64,000 bases of DNA from Cheilinus undulatus (GCF_018320785.1 NC_054873.1:35652196-35716195); one strand, 5' to 3'; counted from the stretch's first letter, positions 47,246 through 61,740 are shown. Program-made: numbers and translations. The notes: generated by a model not told the origin, from the sequence alone.

Positions 47246-47593
47246 TGTGGATATGCAAGTTCTGAACTGCCTTAGTCGACAGCAGCTATTGAACAGCCTT
47301 TAGCAGATAATCCTTGGCAACAATGAACCTAATCAAAGTACATCCATTACAAGTGTTTTTAACATTTACAGGTTAGATTGTTTTTCTATGTTTCTGCTGA
47401 TTGTACGGAAAAAAGTCATTGTTAAAGAATGTACTGATCTTAAACCAGAAGCATGTGCAACCAATACAATTAGTTCGTCAAACCACAGTTTAAAATCTCT
47501 TTCATTTAAAAGTTTGGCTTTGAAGAAAGTATGGAGTGATAGTTTTTAAGAGTAAAAAAACCTGATTAACCTTTCAGAGCAGTCATGAGATAA

Positions 47594-47599
47594 TTTAAT
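47594..47599 (-). terminator. znf276: Candidate znf276 poly(A) signal
   Basis: TTTAAT on the + strand reads ATTAAA on the - strand, 273 bases beyond the znf276 stop codon. This variant signal is the nearest plausible one. Confidence 0.35.
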
Positions 47600-47871
47600 A
47601 GTCAGCAGCCTGGTCATTATCCTCCAAATTGTGACTAAAAGTTGAATTAAACTTTGATAGTTGGATGTTAGGATACAAAAGCTGGGCTAAAAAGAGTACT
47701 CTGATAGGGAGCTAAACCAGTTCTCTCCAGGTTGCTGGAATTAAGACAAACAGCAGGTCCCCTTCAGTGCAAGAGCTGAATGTAAAAGTACGGAAACTAC
47801 CATCAAGACCTTCACAGCTGGTCCCCCTATGTTCTCATGCAGCAGAGCTGGACTCCTCCGAGCCCCTGCTG

Positions 47872-49938
47872 TCATCTGTCCTGGTCTTGCTGAACGACCT
47901 CCCCGGTCAGAGTGATGGTGTGCAGGTCGCTGTAGAGCGGCTGCTGCTGCTGGCTGCTGCCTCTCTGGGCCTCGGCCTGAGTCAGCGGGTGGACCATGGA
48001 CATGTGTACGTTCAGGTTGTGAGCCTTCTCGAAACGTTTCCCGCACATCAGACACGCAAACTCCAGGTCAGCCTCGGCCTTGTGTTTGGTCATGTGGTAC
48101 TTTAGTGATGCACGCTGTCGACACTGGAAGCCACAAACCTCACATCTAGAGAAGAAATAAAGCTTGTTGGCATTTACAGTGTGTCTACTAGGCCTGCTGT
48201 GCTGGATTATGGCAAAATAATCAAAAATTGTTTAAATCACGATTATTCAACAGGACTACTGACTGATTTTTACAATATCTTCACATGCAAACACTCAACT
48301 TCAATACTCTAAAAACTTCAACATTCATTCATAACATCCTCTTGTTTATATGAAAGTGGGAGGCCAAAATTGCAACTGAATTAAACAAACTGATTAATTG
48401 TGCAGCACTAATGCCTTCTGTCTTTTCTTTGAGTCTACAGACTAAAGAAATAATGTCTAATTTATCAATTTTTAACAAGTTTGTCATTACCCATGGACTT
48501 CAAAATGTTCCAAATACCTTCATACATTATTAATACTTACTGGAGTGGTTTGGCCCCTGAATGTCTCATCTGGTGAACTGAAAGGTGCTTCCTCTGTTTA
48601 AAGGTTTGGCCACACTGGTCACAAATGTAGTTCCGCTCCTCTGTGAGCAAAAATAAGTGTTAAAAAACAACAAATCATACATCCACAGCTCAAACTATCA
48701 CAGTTGATACATGTATTGCAGTACAATGTGGTTAAAATTCAACATACTGCCATTTACCATACATTTTTAAGTCAGATTTGATGGTAAAGCTAATAAACTC
48801 AAACCGAGCCAGAGAAATGTTTCTGTTACAAACTTGAGGTTTTCAGGAAAACCCCAGAGTGTGAGGAGAAGTCAAAGTTCTTCATGCTGAGCTCACCTGT
48901 GTGAATCAGCTTGATGTGTCGCTGCAGGTAACGGTCAATCATGAAAACCTTGTTGCAGCCAGGGTGAGGACAGGGTCGCTCTCTCATCTCCTCATGATGC
49001 TCCTTGATGTGCTTCTAGAAACCAAAAGGTCAAGAGAGCCAGTCATTTATAGAGTCAAAGACAGTGAAACTATACAGCTATCACATTACACAAGTAATCA
49101 CAACACTCAGATGTTCAGTAGTAACTTCAAATGGTAGTGAGGCTGCCTCACCAAACTTCCGCTGCTTTAACTATTACTGAGTTCACACCAACAGCATCGC
49201 CCCTGCTGGCATTGTCTTGTGTCAAAATCCATCACTGAGTTGTTAAGCTATGTTGACAGAATTAATGCTCACCTTTAAACCATCAGGAGCTCTGTAGACG
49301 GCCGTGCAGCCCTGATAAGGACACTTGTAGATGTTGGGCAGCTCCTCTCTTAAAAGGAAAAACACCACCAACAATAGTAAAAGCATGTTTGCTTAAAGAG
49401 TTATAAAAGCCCACCTAATTTTAAATGACAAACTAAATTTATGCTAGGTTTTGTTTTGTATTGAAGGAAATGTAGGACTCAAATTGACTCATGTCTGCTT
49501 ACACTTTAGGTTTGAATTTGTTCTTCCAGCCAGGTTTAGGTCCAGGTTTCTTCTTGATTTTGGGCTCCTCCAGGACTTTCTGGCTTTTCTTTCTCTTGTT
49601 TGGGACGGTTACCCTTTAAGAGAATAGGAAAAGTGTCATTTTCAGTCCATTTTAGTTGTGGATGGAAAAAAACACTTTTTGATGACTATGCAAACCCACC
49701 TCTTGTCTGAGTAGGGCTCGAACAGCTCATCGTCTGATAATCCCGTTTTCCTTCGCTCCTCAAACTCATCCTCTGAGTTACCCCTGGAAACACAAACACG
49801 GTCATAGAGGCACTAGATGTGTTTGCCTTCATCCAACATCATTAAAAATATCAAGTGTAACAAACCTGTCTGACAGATCACTGTCGGCAGCTCTGTCCCT
49901 TAGCTGGGCTTGAGCAGGAGACAGCGCCCCTGCAGGAT
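47872..49938 (-). CDS. znf276: znf276 exons 5-11 (linker and five C2H2 fingers)
   Basis: In transcript order: exon 5 is 49938-49866 (DPAGALSPAQAQLRD), exon 6 is 49783-49700 (GNSEDEFEERRKTG), exon 7 is 49613-49503 (basic linker), exon 8 is 49348-49273 (finger 1, IYKCPYQGCTAVYR), exon 9 is 49014-48897 (finger 2), exon 10 is 48640-48541 (finger 3, NYICDQCGQTFKQRKHL), exon 11 is 48145-47872 (fingers 4 and 5 and the Gln-rich tail SSQQQQPLYS to VVQQDQDR). Exon 7 uses the donor at 49503, GT/gtaagc, because the GT two bases earlier would break the frame. Confidence 0.92.
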
Positions 49939-52900
49939 CTGTAAAAACTAAAAGAAGGAAACATATGGGGAGGTCAGACAGTGTGAGCTGCACCCTTCCA
50001 TGATAGCTCTCACTGTCCACCATACTAACACACAGTTTTCCTTTTTCTTACTTCCCCCACCCTACATGGCCTTAGCCTAAACAGCATCACCACCTCCCAC
50101 ACCCTCAGTTCATGCTCAAAGCAGTAACAATGCTGATTAAAAAGTTTTAGCATAATTATAACATCTGATGCATTACAAGTATAAATCAAACCATATTATC
50201 TCTTCCAATACCACAGCAAACAAAAAAGAAGGCCTTGGCATCAAACATTTCAAAATTCAGGATCTTTTTGTGTCCAGATTTTTAAGTAAGTTCTTTGGTG
50301 CAGTGGTTCCCAACCGATGGGTCAGGACCCAAAAGTGAGCCGTGAACATGTGTCAGGAAAAACAAAAAACTGTGGAAGAGAGTCTGTGACATACAGAAGC
50401 CCTTGATGGACATACATCCATACACTGCATTTTATTTTAAAGCTTGATTTAAGCTGTTAAATTATTACGTTTTTTTAAAATTTAGTTTGGCCAAAGTGCC
50501 AGTCAGTCATTCTTTCCACATTTATACATATTAGTGTTTTATTTAGTCATAAACTAGCACTTTGATATTATAATGTATGTGGTCCAATTAAATATCTATC
50601 AGGGTTGTCCACCGGTGTGTTGGCACCCAAAAGTTGGTCATGGAGTTATTTCCAGTGGTTCACAAGCTGCAAGGAAAAATAAATTGTGGCCAACAGTGTA
50701 TGATTTACAAAAGCCCCAAGTGGATGTATACAGTCATTTATTTATTACTTCACTCCATTTTGCTGTAATAACGAGTAAATGTTGCTAGTTCATTTAAAAA
50801 AAAAAAGAAAAAAATGAACTTTTTCCCATAATAATGCTTTAATTTCTAAGATTTCTAAAAAAACAATAAAAATGTACATGCTACTACAGGAAACACAGTA
50901 AAATAAAATGTTTGCACATTGTCCTCTCAGGTCTCTGTAGTGATGTTCTATACAAACATGCTTGTTTTAGCCTTTCTCGTTTCTTGAGTCATATTTTGTC
51001 TTGGCAAATGCCATACTCTAACATTTTTTTTGAGTTGGGTTGTTGTTTCTCATAGTAAAGGTGGTGGTGAATCCTGTGACCTGACCAATTAAGAAGCATT
51101 ACTCTAGTGTAAACTCGGTGACACAATTAGAAAATCAAAATACTTTTTTTTTTTGGTCATAGGTTTGCTGTTATTAGATCAGCCTTTGCTCTCCTGCTGT
51201 GTCACTTTACACACACTGTTCTCTAGTTTTTCTGCTTGCAACAGTTTCAGGTTCAAAATATGACTGCAGATCTGTCATTTTAGTAGTACTTACAGCTTTA
51301 GTACTTTTTTCCCTTCATATCCAGCAAAGTTAGTATCATTTTAATATTACAAAAATATTGAAAAGTATCAAAATAAAAAAAAAGTACAAAAAAAGTATTG
51401 AATTATTTAGTTAATCTAAGATGTTTTACAATCAGGGCTTTGAATCACACTTTATCTCTATTAAATCTACTATTAAGCATTTAAGCATTTTGTTTCATGT
51501 TGGATTTTTGTACTTTCTTAAACTAAGGATAACTGACTTCCTGTTAGGATACAGAACTGCTTTTATTTTGAAAAATAATAATAATAATAAACAAAAAATA
51601 AAATAAGGGAACAGTGGAAAGGTAAATGTTTGACAACACAAGATGCAGATGACTTGATGCGTCCACTGAGCTGTCTGAGAGTTTTTCAAAGTGAAATGAG
51701 ACATTAAAAAGCAGTGTTTTATTTATTTTACATCACTGTGGCTGCAGAGAGACACTGCAGTGGCATAATCAAAGTGTACTGAAAAAGACAACAAAGCATT
51801 CAATTTATTGTGATTTAACAAATCATGCATTCATTTTAACCTAAATAAATTAAAGCAATACATTAACTCTGACAGCCCTAGTGAATACTTTTAATACTGA
51901 TAGAGTACCCGTTATATTAGGGTGGGTATACTGGTGATCTCAGGAATAAAAACACACCTTTAACGACTGACTTTGTTAAAGAAAATCTGTCATTAATCCA
52001 TATATTTTCAGCCAATTCTCGTGAAGGGTAGTGTCTGCTTTCCTGTGATTCTCTACAGGTGCTGTAGACAGGGCTGTTTTTGAAATTACTAGGTCAGAGC
52101 ACATAATGCTGGATACACCACATATTAAGCATTGTTTTTTGCATTGAAAATTCCATAAAATATCTGTGATAGACATTGAATTACTTTTCAAGAGATGTAA
52201 AAGTGCATTTTTTTTAAAGTATTTGAGGCTACATCTAACAATTTTGTGTGTGCCATTGACAACTTACGTAGGTATCTTTACTGAATAAGGGGAGAAAATT
52301 CAAGAATACATTGCTCCACAAAAAATCTAAGAAAAATCATCAGAAAACAAATGGAAGAAAATGGCATCACTGGTTGTTTATCTCTGAATTGATTCTGCTA
52401 ACATCCTCTGACACCTCAGTGATCCCAGTCTCACCTTCAGTGTTGCTGCTCCAGTCCACCATCACTGAGCTCTGCGACTGTGCCGGGGCTGAAGGTGAGC
52501 TGTGTTGAACCGAACCTCCCACTGACATCTTTCCATTCCGGCTGACTTGCTCCTCTTCATCTCCCTCCTCCTGCTCCTGTTCTTCTGCCTCTGACATCAC
52601 TCCATACATGATACTCCCAGTCCCCAATGCTTCTGTGCTCAGGTTCAGAGTGTACCCAGGGTTTGTGGGAGTTGTGTCCATTATGTATCTGTGACCATCA
52701 ACGCAGCCCCATACGGCCTTCACAGAGCCCCAGCACTGGCCCTCTAGCACCTCCTTCAGGTCGGGGCAGAAGCGGCACCCTTCTCCGTGGTGGTGAGCCC
52801 AGGACACCAGACTGTGGAGGCACTTTGGGTCTGAGCTAAAGGACGGTGGTGCTAAAAGAGAGCGGTATGATATGTTACTGTCATATTGCAATAACAACAG

Positions 52901-54138
52901 CAAAAGAAAATGTAAAAAAATATGTTTTACTTGTTAGGCTGTGGCTGACTGAAGACTCTGGAAGCTTTGCATTCTTCCTGGAAAACAAACAAACAAACAA
53001 AAAAACAGTTGTAACTGAAGCTTCCCTAATTATTGATAAACTACAGTCAATGCACACTTTGAAGATGGACTCACTGGTTTTTGAGATTCTCTTTTCCCAC
53101 TGGTGGGAGGTTGACTCTCTGCAGAAACCTGATCAGTATGCTGTGGCACTTGTAGAACTTTGCATGGCATTTTTTGCAGATGAATTCTGATAACCGGGGA
53201 TCACGGTCCAACTGGACGCCCACCAATCGCTGGAAGTCTGTGTGGAATAAAAGTGGCGACGGAGCCACAGAGTCGGATTCATCGTCAACAACATCGATGG
53301 AGTCTTGAGGCCACTTGTTGAAGGCATGGCGCAAGCTGCGTGGAGAAAACTTTCCATGGCAGAGGCGACAGATGGCTGCTGACAGACGACCTGCAGGGAG
53401 GTACAACATATCACCTTTTATACTAGTTGGCAGTGACAAGAAATGTTAACAATCAATAAATGGAAACAACATCTGCATTTCTCTGTCTCATTCTTGATGA
53501 CTTGAAGTTTGAGGACCCTTGTTTGTTGATTTACTTCCAATGGCATATATGACCTAAATGGTCAAGATAGTTAACATGCCAATATTATATCTATTGTCTT
53601 TGAAGAAGTTTACATAACTAGAATTATCTTAATCATTTCTATAGAGTGAAAGCAGTAAAAAATTAGTAGATGTTTACTACAAATGCTTTTCCATTTTTTT
53701 TCTTAACTATTAAAAGGTTCCCTTAAGAAGTCATGACCCTGTTAAATGGTACCATTTCTAATGTATTTGATGTTTATATGTGTTACTTTTTGTAATTCTA
53801 GTTTCACAAAACAGTATCTTTTGTGGTCAATTTGTCAGACTGTTACAATACAAAAAACAGCATACTAAAGGCTGACACAGCTACCCACCTGAGGGTCTAG
53901 ACTTGGTCTCTGGATGTCTCTGTGTGTCATCAGCTGCTGTAACACTGAAGTCTGCATCAGCATCCCTGTCTTTTGCAATATTCTCGTGACAGAAACTTTC
54001 TGTGCTTGCAGGAACAGTCCTTCGTGGTCTCCTGCTGTTCCCAGTCTGCCTCTTGTCCTCACCAGTGCTCATCGTGGTCTGTGTCCTACTGGTCTGCCCT
54101 GAAGTTTCTGGCCTTGGACGTCTGCTTTTCTTCTTCAT
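47872..54138 (-). CDS. znf276: Zinc finger protein 276, 11 coding exons
   Basis: Joined exons give 1866 nt (621 aa) with all phases compatible. Order: a basic Ser/Thr-rich N-terminus (MKKKSRRPRPETSG), a ZAD domain with Cys pairs at residues 91/94 and 155/158 (ICRLCHGKF ... FICKKCHAKF), a region with VVWGC-like AVWGCVDGHRYIMDTT, an acidic stretch, a basic KKKPGPKPGWKNK linker, then five C2H2 fingers at about residues 440-585. The finger array (RERPCPHPGCNKVFMIDRYL, HNLNVHMSMVHPLTQ) is nearly identical to human ZNF276. The protein is presumably a nuclear DNA-binding factor; its targets are not known to me. The gene converges with fanca, as in mammals. The ATG at 54138 is the most upstream start in the open frame. 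Confidence 0.94.
50024..52434 (-). other. znf276 intron 4
   Basis: 2.5 kb of AT-rich sequence between exons 5 and 4. Two similar stretches (about 50300-50480 and 50600-50800, each with GTGTTGGCACCC/GGGTCAGGACCC-like words followed by a call to AAAACTGTGG / AAATTGTGGC) hint at a diverged duplication. No exon or named element was found. Confidence 0.4.
52435..54138 (-). CDS. znf276: znf276 exons 1-4 (ZAD half)
   Basis: In transcript order: exon 1 is 54138-53889; exon 2 is 53390-53075, encoding the whole ZAD; exon 3 is 52977-52931, only 47 nt (KNAKLPESSVSHSLT); exon 4 is 52851-52435, encoding PPSFSSDPKCLHSLVSW and the Glu-rich EEQEQEEGDEEEQ stretch. The 47-nt exon is required to reconcile the phases of exons 2 and 4. 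Confidence 0.9.
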
Positions 54139-54352
54139 TATTTATTATTTTCTTTGACCCTCAACTTAATCTTGAGGATGGTGCACTGGTGTCTGTAACA
54201 CGGAAAAAGAAATTCAGCCAGTGAGCTAAAATTCAATTTTTTTTTATCCTGGTTTTACTTATTTTGATCAAAACCAGCCAACAAACAAACAAAAAATAAT
54301 AATGTATTAATATACAACTTATTGATCTCCAGGTAAAACTTCTATGAGTATC
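54139..54352 (-). other. znf276: znf276 5' UTR with probable intron acceptor
   Basis: On the - strand, a TTACAG acceptor precedes ACACCAGTGCACC near 54193, about 55 bases upstream of the start codon. This suggests a 5' UTR intron reaching back to a non-coding first exon near 56.65-56.8 kb. Confidence 0.35.
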
Positions 54353-54899
54353 TACAGTGCTTAACAAATTTATTAGACCACCCTAACCCTAACCAAAGTA
54401 AGGTTTATGCCACAGCTGCCCTAAATTAACAGCATTGGTAATTACCAAAATCATTTTTTTATGTTTCTGCAATGGTTAATACACCAATATGTTGAAGCTC
54501 TTTAACCCAAATGACATTTTCAATGCTAAAATATAATTATTCTTGTTATCCATGAATTTTCAAATTTACTGATTTACAAAAAACTGAAAAAATAGTAAAG
54601 CACATTATTATTTCTTGATTAATATGTCAAACTATAGTTATTTACTTGCATTCCTGAACAGAAAAATGAGTTTTAGTGGTTGAATGTTATGCTTGATTAA
54701 TTTCTGACTTCTCAGAGAAGCCCAGAGAGCCGGCTAAAATTTGGGTGAATTTAGTTTGAAATCCCTCATTCCTGTTCAAAATGGTAAAACGTGGAGAGCT
54801 CACTAAAAATGAAAGAGTCCGCATTAAAGCACTTCATAATGCTGGATGGTCTTTGAGACAAATATGACAGGTGGTCTAATAAATTTGTTAAGCACTGTA
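54353..54899 (+). mobile_element. Tc1 deletion derivative, copy 2
   Basis: This 547-bp partner of 22245-22792 lies in the opposite orientation. Termini are TACAGTGCTTAACAAATTTA and AATTTGTTAAGCACTGTA. The + strand from 54782 keeps [15 protein letters not shown] and then stops near the terminal repeat. It lies in the probable 5' UTR intron of znf276. Confidence 0.85.
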
Positions 54900-55141
54900 A
54901 ATCTTTGTTGACACTGTAATTTAAGTCTTTTTTCTAGAACAGATAATACCATCCTGTATTTTTATACAGTCAAATCTCTCTCACTGTTAATTTTTTTGCC
55001 ATGAACAATGGCAAAAAAGACACTTTGCAGAATTAATTTACTTAATTTGTTTGACAGCAACCCTTGCAGCAGTTTCAGGCTTTAACCAATAGAAAAAAAC
55101 TGATATTATTTCTGATAGTTTTGGTTGTTTTTGTTGGACAT

Positions 55142-55888
55142 ACAGTGTCTATAAAGGTTTTCACCCCTCAGATGTTTTTTCTTTTTATTGATTTTATAAC
55201 TCAATCATGGTCAATATAATTTGGCTGTTCTTTTTGACAAACATAGTGTCTTGTCTGATGGCCAAAAAGCAACATTTTGGCCTCATCAGACCAAAGAACT
55301 TTCTCCCAATTCACCATAGAGACTCCTACATGCCTTGTGAGGAACTCTATTCAAGATGTAATACTTATCTTGAACAGCAGCTTTCTCTTTGCCCATCTCC
55401 CATAAAGGCTGGTGAAGAACCCAGACAACAGTTGTTGTTTACAGTCTCTCCTATCTCAGCTGCTGAAGCTTGTAACTCCTTTAGAGTTGTCATAGAGTCT
55501 TTGTGGTCTCTGACTAGTCTCTTTCTTGAACAGTCACTCAGTTTGTGAGGACAACCTGATGTAGGGAGATTCACACATGTGCCATATATTGCTTCCATTT
55601 CTTGATGATGGATCTAACTAAACTCTGGGGGATTTTCAGAGCCTTGGAAATGGTTTCAAATCAATCCCCTGAAGTATACGTTAAAGGGGATGAATATTTA
55701 TGCAGTCACTTATTTTACATTCCATATTTTTGTTTAATTGACATTACTTAGTAAAAATCGGTTTTCACTTTGATATCAAAGAAGTTTTTGTCAAAAATGC
55801 CAAATTCTGTTGACCATAATTGAGTTATAAAATCGATAAAAGGGTAAAACAGCCAAGGGGTGGATTCTTCTTTAAAGGCACTGTACAT
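55142..55888 (-). mobile_element. Internally deleted Tc1-like element
   Basis: The left end ACAGTGTCTATAAAGGTTTT and right end TTCTTTAAAGGCACTGTA, with inner words GGTCAATATAATTTGG and AATTGAGTTATAAAATCGAT, form imperfect inverted repeats of about 100 bp. The - strand retains short transposase fragments around a FGLMRPKC-like region near 55250-55330. It belongs to the family of 10560-11335. Confidence 0.72.
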
Positions 55889-56640
55889 GATACTATCATC
55901 TGTTCCTGTTTCATCACCAATTAAAAACACTTCATATGAGGCATGATTAATCATTGTAGTTACCTCATAAATTGATGTGTATTCTATTTTAATAATGTTA
56001 TAAACTAAGACAATGCATATTTACTCAGCCCCCTGAAAAACAAACATCCCAGTTCTTAAACATACACATAGCTTTGTTTTATGGTTTTCGAATTTATTAT
56101 TTTCATTCTGTAGTATAAAATCTAGTGCCATATGTCTATTCTTCTAACTTGAATCTTACAATGCTTTAAATTCCTGAAGTAAATATTTTGTTAGTTTATT
56201 ATTAAACAAGTTTATACTTGTAAATAGGTCAAAATAGCTGGATCATTTGCACAACAGACTCAAACAAGAACGTATCAAATCTTGCTTTAAAAAAATCACA
56301 AGTCACTCTTTGACTTAACACTACTAACCTTGCAAAGATTAAAGAATAAGTAGTTGAGGTGACACTGTAAGCAATCTTGAGTTATATGCTTCTTTAAAGA
56401 TTATAAAATACAAACTCAACACTATGAAGTTTTCAAATAGATATCTTCAGCCATGCACCCATGGTTATATCTAATTCTGGTGAAACCACCTGAAAAAAAA
56501 CCCGTCTGAAAAAAGTAAATTTGACCAAAACGACGAGTTGTACTCTCCTGCAGGTGTTAATTCCAAACAGCTAACGTTAGCTGTTAGCCCGACCATGAAT
56601 ACTGCGTTTACTGGCTACTGTGTTACAGGGTGAACATTGA
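55889..56640. other. AT-rich sequence upstream of znf276
   Basis: No exon or repeat terminus is recognised; it is probably within the znf276 5' UTR intron. Confidence 0.45.
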
Positions 56641-56840
56641 ACAGTGCCTACCGTAAATTAATATATGTCCTAGCACTTGGAATGCATGTTGTTTCTGTCA
56701 TAAAATGTGTTTTAAATGAGGCAGAAAAACAGCTAGCTTCATCGATGCTCCCAGATGTAAACATCAGAACCCGGAAGTGCTAGCGGAAGAGAACTCGGGA
56801 GAAACTATGTTACAGCGCCATCATGCGTGCGTGGAAAATA
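56641..56840 (-). promoter_or_regulatory. znf276: Probable znf276 promoter and first exon
   Basis: A short CpG-richer island contains an ETS site, CCGGAAGTG, at 56770-56778, a second GCGGAAGAG, and a YY1-like GCGCCATC at 56814-56821. On the - strand, AATTTACG/gtaggc at about 56651 is a possible donor for a non-coding exon. There is no TATA box. Position and orientation are inferred from distance to the gene. Confidence 0.45.
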
Positions 56841-57292
56841 ACCTATGAAGTTTGACACGGAAGCAACCAAAACATTGTAGGTTGTTAATTTAATTACCTC
56901 AAAGCATGAGGATGGGTATACCTGGGCACTATCAGCAACAGTGACAGCCAACACTACTCTTTATGGCAGGAGTTTACATAGCCTGTTACAATGTCTGGTG
57001 GAGTTATTTCACTGATGGTGTTTTTGTTAACAGGGGAGAGAGAATATCTTTAAAGGCTTTACAAACCCCTGGGGGAAACCGTCTGGTCCACAGGTTTATC
57101 CAGATTGTAAGCTTCCTATCACCTCTTCAACTTCATGTTGATCTTATCAGAGATGCTAGGAAGTTTTATACCATGGAAGAAGTCATTCATCTTATCATCC
57201 TTGCCCTGTGTTTTAAAGGTAGCTATACAAACATGAATAAAATTCATTCAACATATTTGTAATTTTATTGTTAGTAAAATTAATTTCATCAC
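56841..57292. other. Intergenic DNA
   Basis: The + frame at 56963-57262 reads 99 residues with no recognised motif. No other feature is evident. Confidence 0.4.
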
Positions 57293-58855
57293 ACTTAAAT
57301 GTTTTGGATCATCAAATCAATTTTAATATCCCACAAAGACAACCCAAGTAAATAAAAAAATGCAGTTTCTAAATGATGATTTTATTTATTAAAGGAAGTA
57401 AAGATCCAAACCTATCTGGCCCTATGTGAAAAAAGTAATTGCCCCCTGAACCTAATAACTGGTTGTGCCACCCTTGGCAGCAATAACTGACATCAAGCGT
57501 TTGTGATAACTGCTGATGAGTCTTTCACATCGCTGTGGAGGAATTTTGTCCCGCTCTTCTTCACAGAATTGTTTTAACTCAACCATACTGGAGGGTTTTC
57601 GAGCATGAACTGCCTATTTAAGGTCACATCAAAGCATCTCATTTGGATTTAAGTCTGGACTTTAAACCTTAATTCTGTTTTTTTGTTTGTTTTTTTTCTA
57701 GCCATTCAGAGATGGACTCACTGGTATGTTTGGGTCGTTGTCCTGCTGCATAACCCAAGAGTGCTTGAGCTTGAGGGCATGAACTAATGGCCGGACGTTG
57801 GCCTTCAGGATTTTCTGGTAGACAGCAGAATTCATTGTTCCATCAATCACAGCAAGTGGTCCAAGTCTTGAAGCAGCAAAGCAGCCCCAGACCATCACAC
57901 TGACACCACCATGTTTGACTGTTGGCATGATGTTCTTTTTATCAAATGTTATTATTTTTACGCCGGATGTAACGGGCCGCACACTTTCCAAAAAGTTCGT
58001 CATTTGTCTCGTCAGTCCACAGAATATTTCTCCAGAAGTCTTGGGGATCAACAAGGTGATTTTGGCAAATGTGAGACGAGCCTTTATGTTCTTTTTTGTC
58101 AGCAGTGGTTTTGGCCTTGGAACTCTCCCTTGATGCCATTGTTGCCCAGTGTCTTTCTTATGGTTGAGTCATGAACTCTGACCTTACCTGAGGCCAGTGA
58201 GGCCTGCAGTTCTTTGGATGTCATTCTGGGTTCTTTTGTGACCTTCTGGATGAGTTGTTGTTGCACTCTTGGAGTAATTTTGGTTGGCTGACCACTCCTG
58301 GGAAGGTTCACCACTGGTCACAGTTTTCTCCATTTGTGGATAATGGCTCTGACTGTGGTTTGCTGGAGTCCCAAAGCCTTGGAAATGGCTTTGTAAACTT
58401 TTCCAGACTGATAGATTTCAATCACTTTGTTTCTCATTTGTTCTTGACTCTTTGGGTCATGGCACGATGCGTTTCTTTTTGAGATCTTGTAGCCTACTTC
58501 ATTTCGTCTGACGGTTTCTATTTAAGTGATTTCTTTATTTAACAACTCTGGCGATAATAAGGTCTGGGTGTGGCCAGTGAAATTAAACTCAGCTTTCCAA
58601 AAACTGTGGTTAATCACAGTTAACTCATCATTTAACAAGGGGGCAATTACTTTTTCACACAGGGCCAGAGAGGTTTGGATTTTTATTTCCCTTAATATAT
58701 AAAATCATCATTTAGAAACTGCATTTTGTATTTACTTGGGCTGTCTTTGTGAGATATTAAAATTGGTTTGATGATCCGAAACATTTAATTATGATAAATA
58801 TGCAAAAAAAATCAGGGATCAGAAAGGGGGCAAATACTTTTTCCAAGGCACTGTA
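57293..58855 (-). mobile_element. Tc1/mariner transposon, decayed, left end truncated
   Basis: The inverted ends share TTTGGATCATCAAATC / GATTTGATGATCC-type and AAATGATGATTTTAT-type words. The right end continues to CAAATACTTTTTCCAAGGCACTGTA, but the matching outermost part is missing on the left. The - strand transposase starts near 58437 (MRNKVIEIYQSGKVYKA), continues in broken frames (SKELQASLASGKVRV) and ends near 57698 with TVKHGGVSVMVWGCFAAS and QQDNDPN. Several stops and frameshifts are present. Confidence 0.82.
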
Positions 58856-58860
58856 TTTAT

Positions 58861-60340
<1,480 letters not shown>

Positions 60341-60400
60341 TGTGTGTGGGTGTGTGTGTGTGGGTGTGGGGGTGTGTGTGTGTGGGGGGGTGTGTATAAC
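60341..60400. repeat. GT-rich microsatellite
   Basis: About 60 bases of GTGTG interrupted by GGG triplets, contiguous with the right end of the Tc1 element. Confidence 0.85.
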
Positions 60401-61600
60401 CACTGTACATACATTTTATTAGTACGTATGTAGTAAGTGTAAAGCTGCAGTGATTGTGACTCTGGAGTTATGCACAGAGTGCAGTGGAGACACCACGATG
60501 GCTGCTTCACAAACTCAGCCTTTACCAGTCTCCTCAATCTGCACATTTCTTGTAGATCTTGACAATGTCAAATACCACCAAATATCAAAGTTGTGATATT
60601 TTTACCAGGAAATATGTCATGCAAAAACAAACAAACAAACAAATCGGAACTGCATACACAGAAAAGACAGGAAAGCTAACAGACATGGAAAAAGAATGGC
60701 AGAGCTGTTTGCTGAATTGGAGTAATTTAACTTGGACTTCGGTGAATTTTAATCCAAACCAGAATGCATAATGCCTGGTTGATAAAATGTCAGACCCTTT
60801 TGCTGCCTTAAAAACAGATTCACAAAGGAAAAGTGACAATGTGAGTACATTTTCTATTTGAGTTTCTTTAACTTAAAGCACAGCATTATCTTAAAGTCCC
60901 GCTAAGTGCTGAGAGCCTGTATTGATATTTTTAAAATCTTAATTTATGGATATTTGCCTGTATATGATTCATTTATCATAGCCTGGCTGTGTAAAATGTG
61001 AGTACTATTTCAATAAAAACATGGGTAACAGAGCATTTTATTTTAAAGTGACAAATAACAGATGATAAGGTATCTTTTATCAGACAAAAATCTTTATCGG
61101 TACTGTAGTTTAACTTCTGATACTGAAAATCTTGATGCATCAGATCGTAGCCTTTTATATATGTATGCATATTTACCACTGATGATAATCAAGAGGAAAC
61201 TAAAAGGGTTGCAAATGCAAATGCATGCAAACAGATCACAGATACTAAACCAAAGTTTGTGCATATGTGAAAACAGCTGTGATAAGATCTTGTAAACCTT
61301 TATTCTACCTCCATCAGCTCAGACTTCACACCACAATAATTTACATAAACAGGGGAACTGACTCATGGTTTTCTAGCAATGTCTTTCCCCATGGAGAAAC
61401 AGAAGGGTTTTTTACAGTTGGTATTTCAGGTTTGTATATGTAAATCCATGATACATTAAAACATGTTTTTATGTCTCAATAGCCCAAACATATTGTATTT
61501 TAGAATCAGGTCGCTGCTTTGTTACCCATGTTTTTGTGTTTTCCTACAATTTCAGAGAGCTTTAATACATCTTGTGTGCTTACATGTACAAACATGTTCA
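60401..61600. other. Intergenic DNA
   Basis: No exon could be supported. The frames at 60559-60839 on both strands and 61062-61295 have no recognisable motifs. Confidence 0.45.
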
Positions 61601-61740
61601 TTTTTTTAAAAGATTTATTTGGGGCATTTTTGTGCCTTTATTGATAGAGGAGGACAGTGGGTAGAGTTGGAAACAGGGATGAGAGTGGTGGAGAGACATA
61701 CATGGGGCGCGCCTTAAACAACTAGGCCATCTGCCCCCAA
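61601..61740 (-). mobile_element. tRNA-derived SINE, shortened copy
   Basis: Read on the - strand it has TTTGGGGGCAGATGGCCTAG, then TCTCTCCACCACTCTCATCC and an A-rich tail; the B-box segment is deleted. The flanks AACATGTTCATTTTT (61591 on) and AACATCTTCAATTTT (61741 on) form a target duplication of about 15 bp with two mismatches. Confidence 0.75.

Noticed and set aside
56963-57262. 99-aa + frame next to the znf276 promoter, possible divergent gene.
   Set aside because: No family resemblance, no signal peptide or domain, and no splice signals that extend it.
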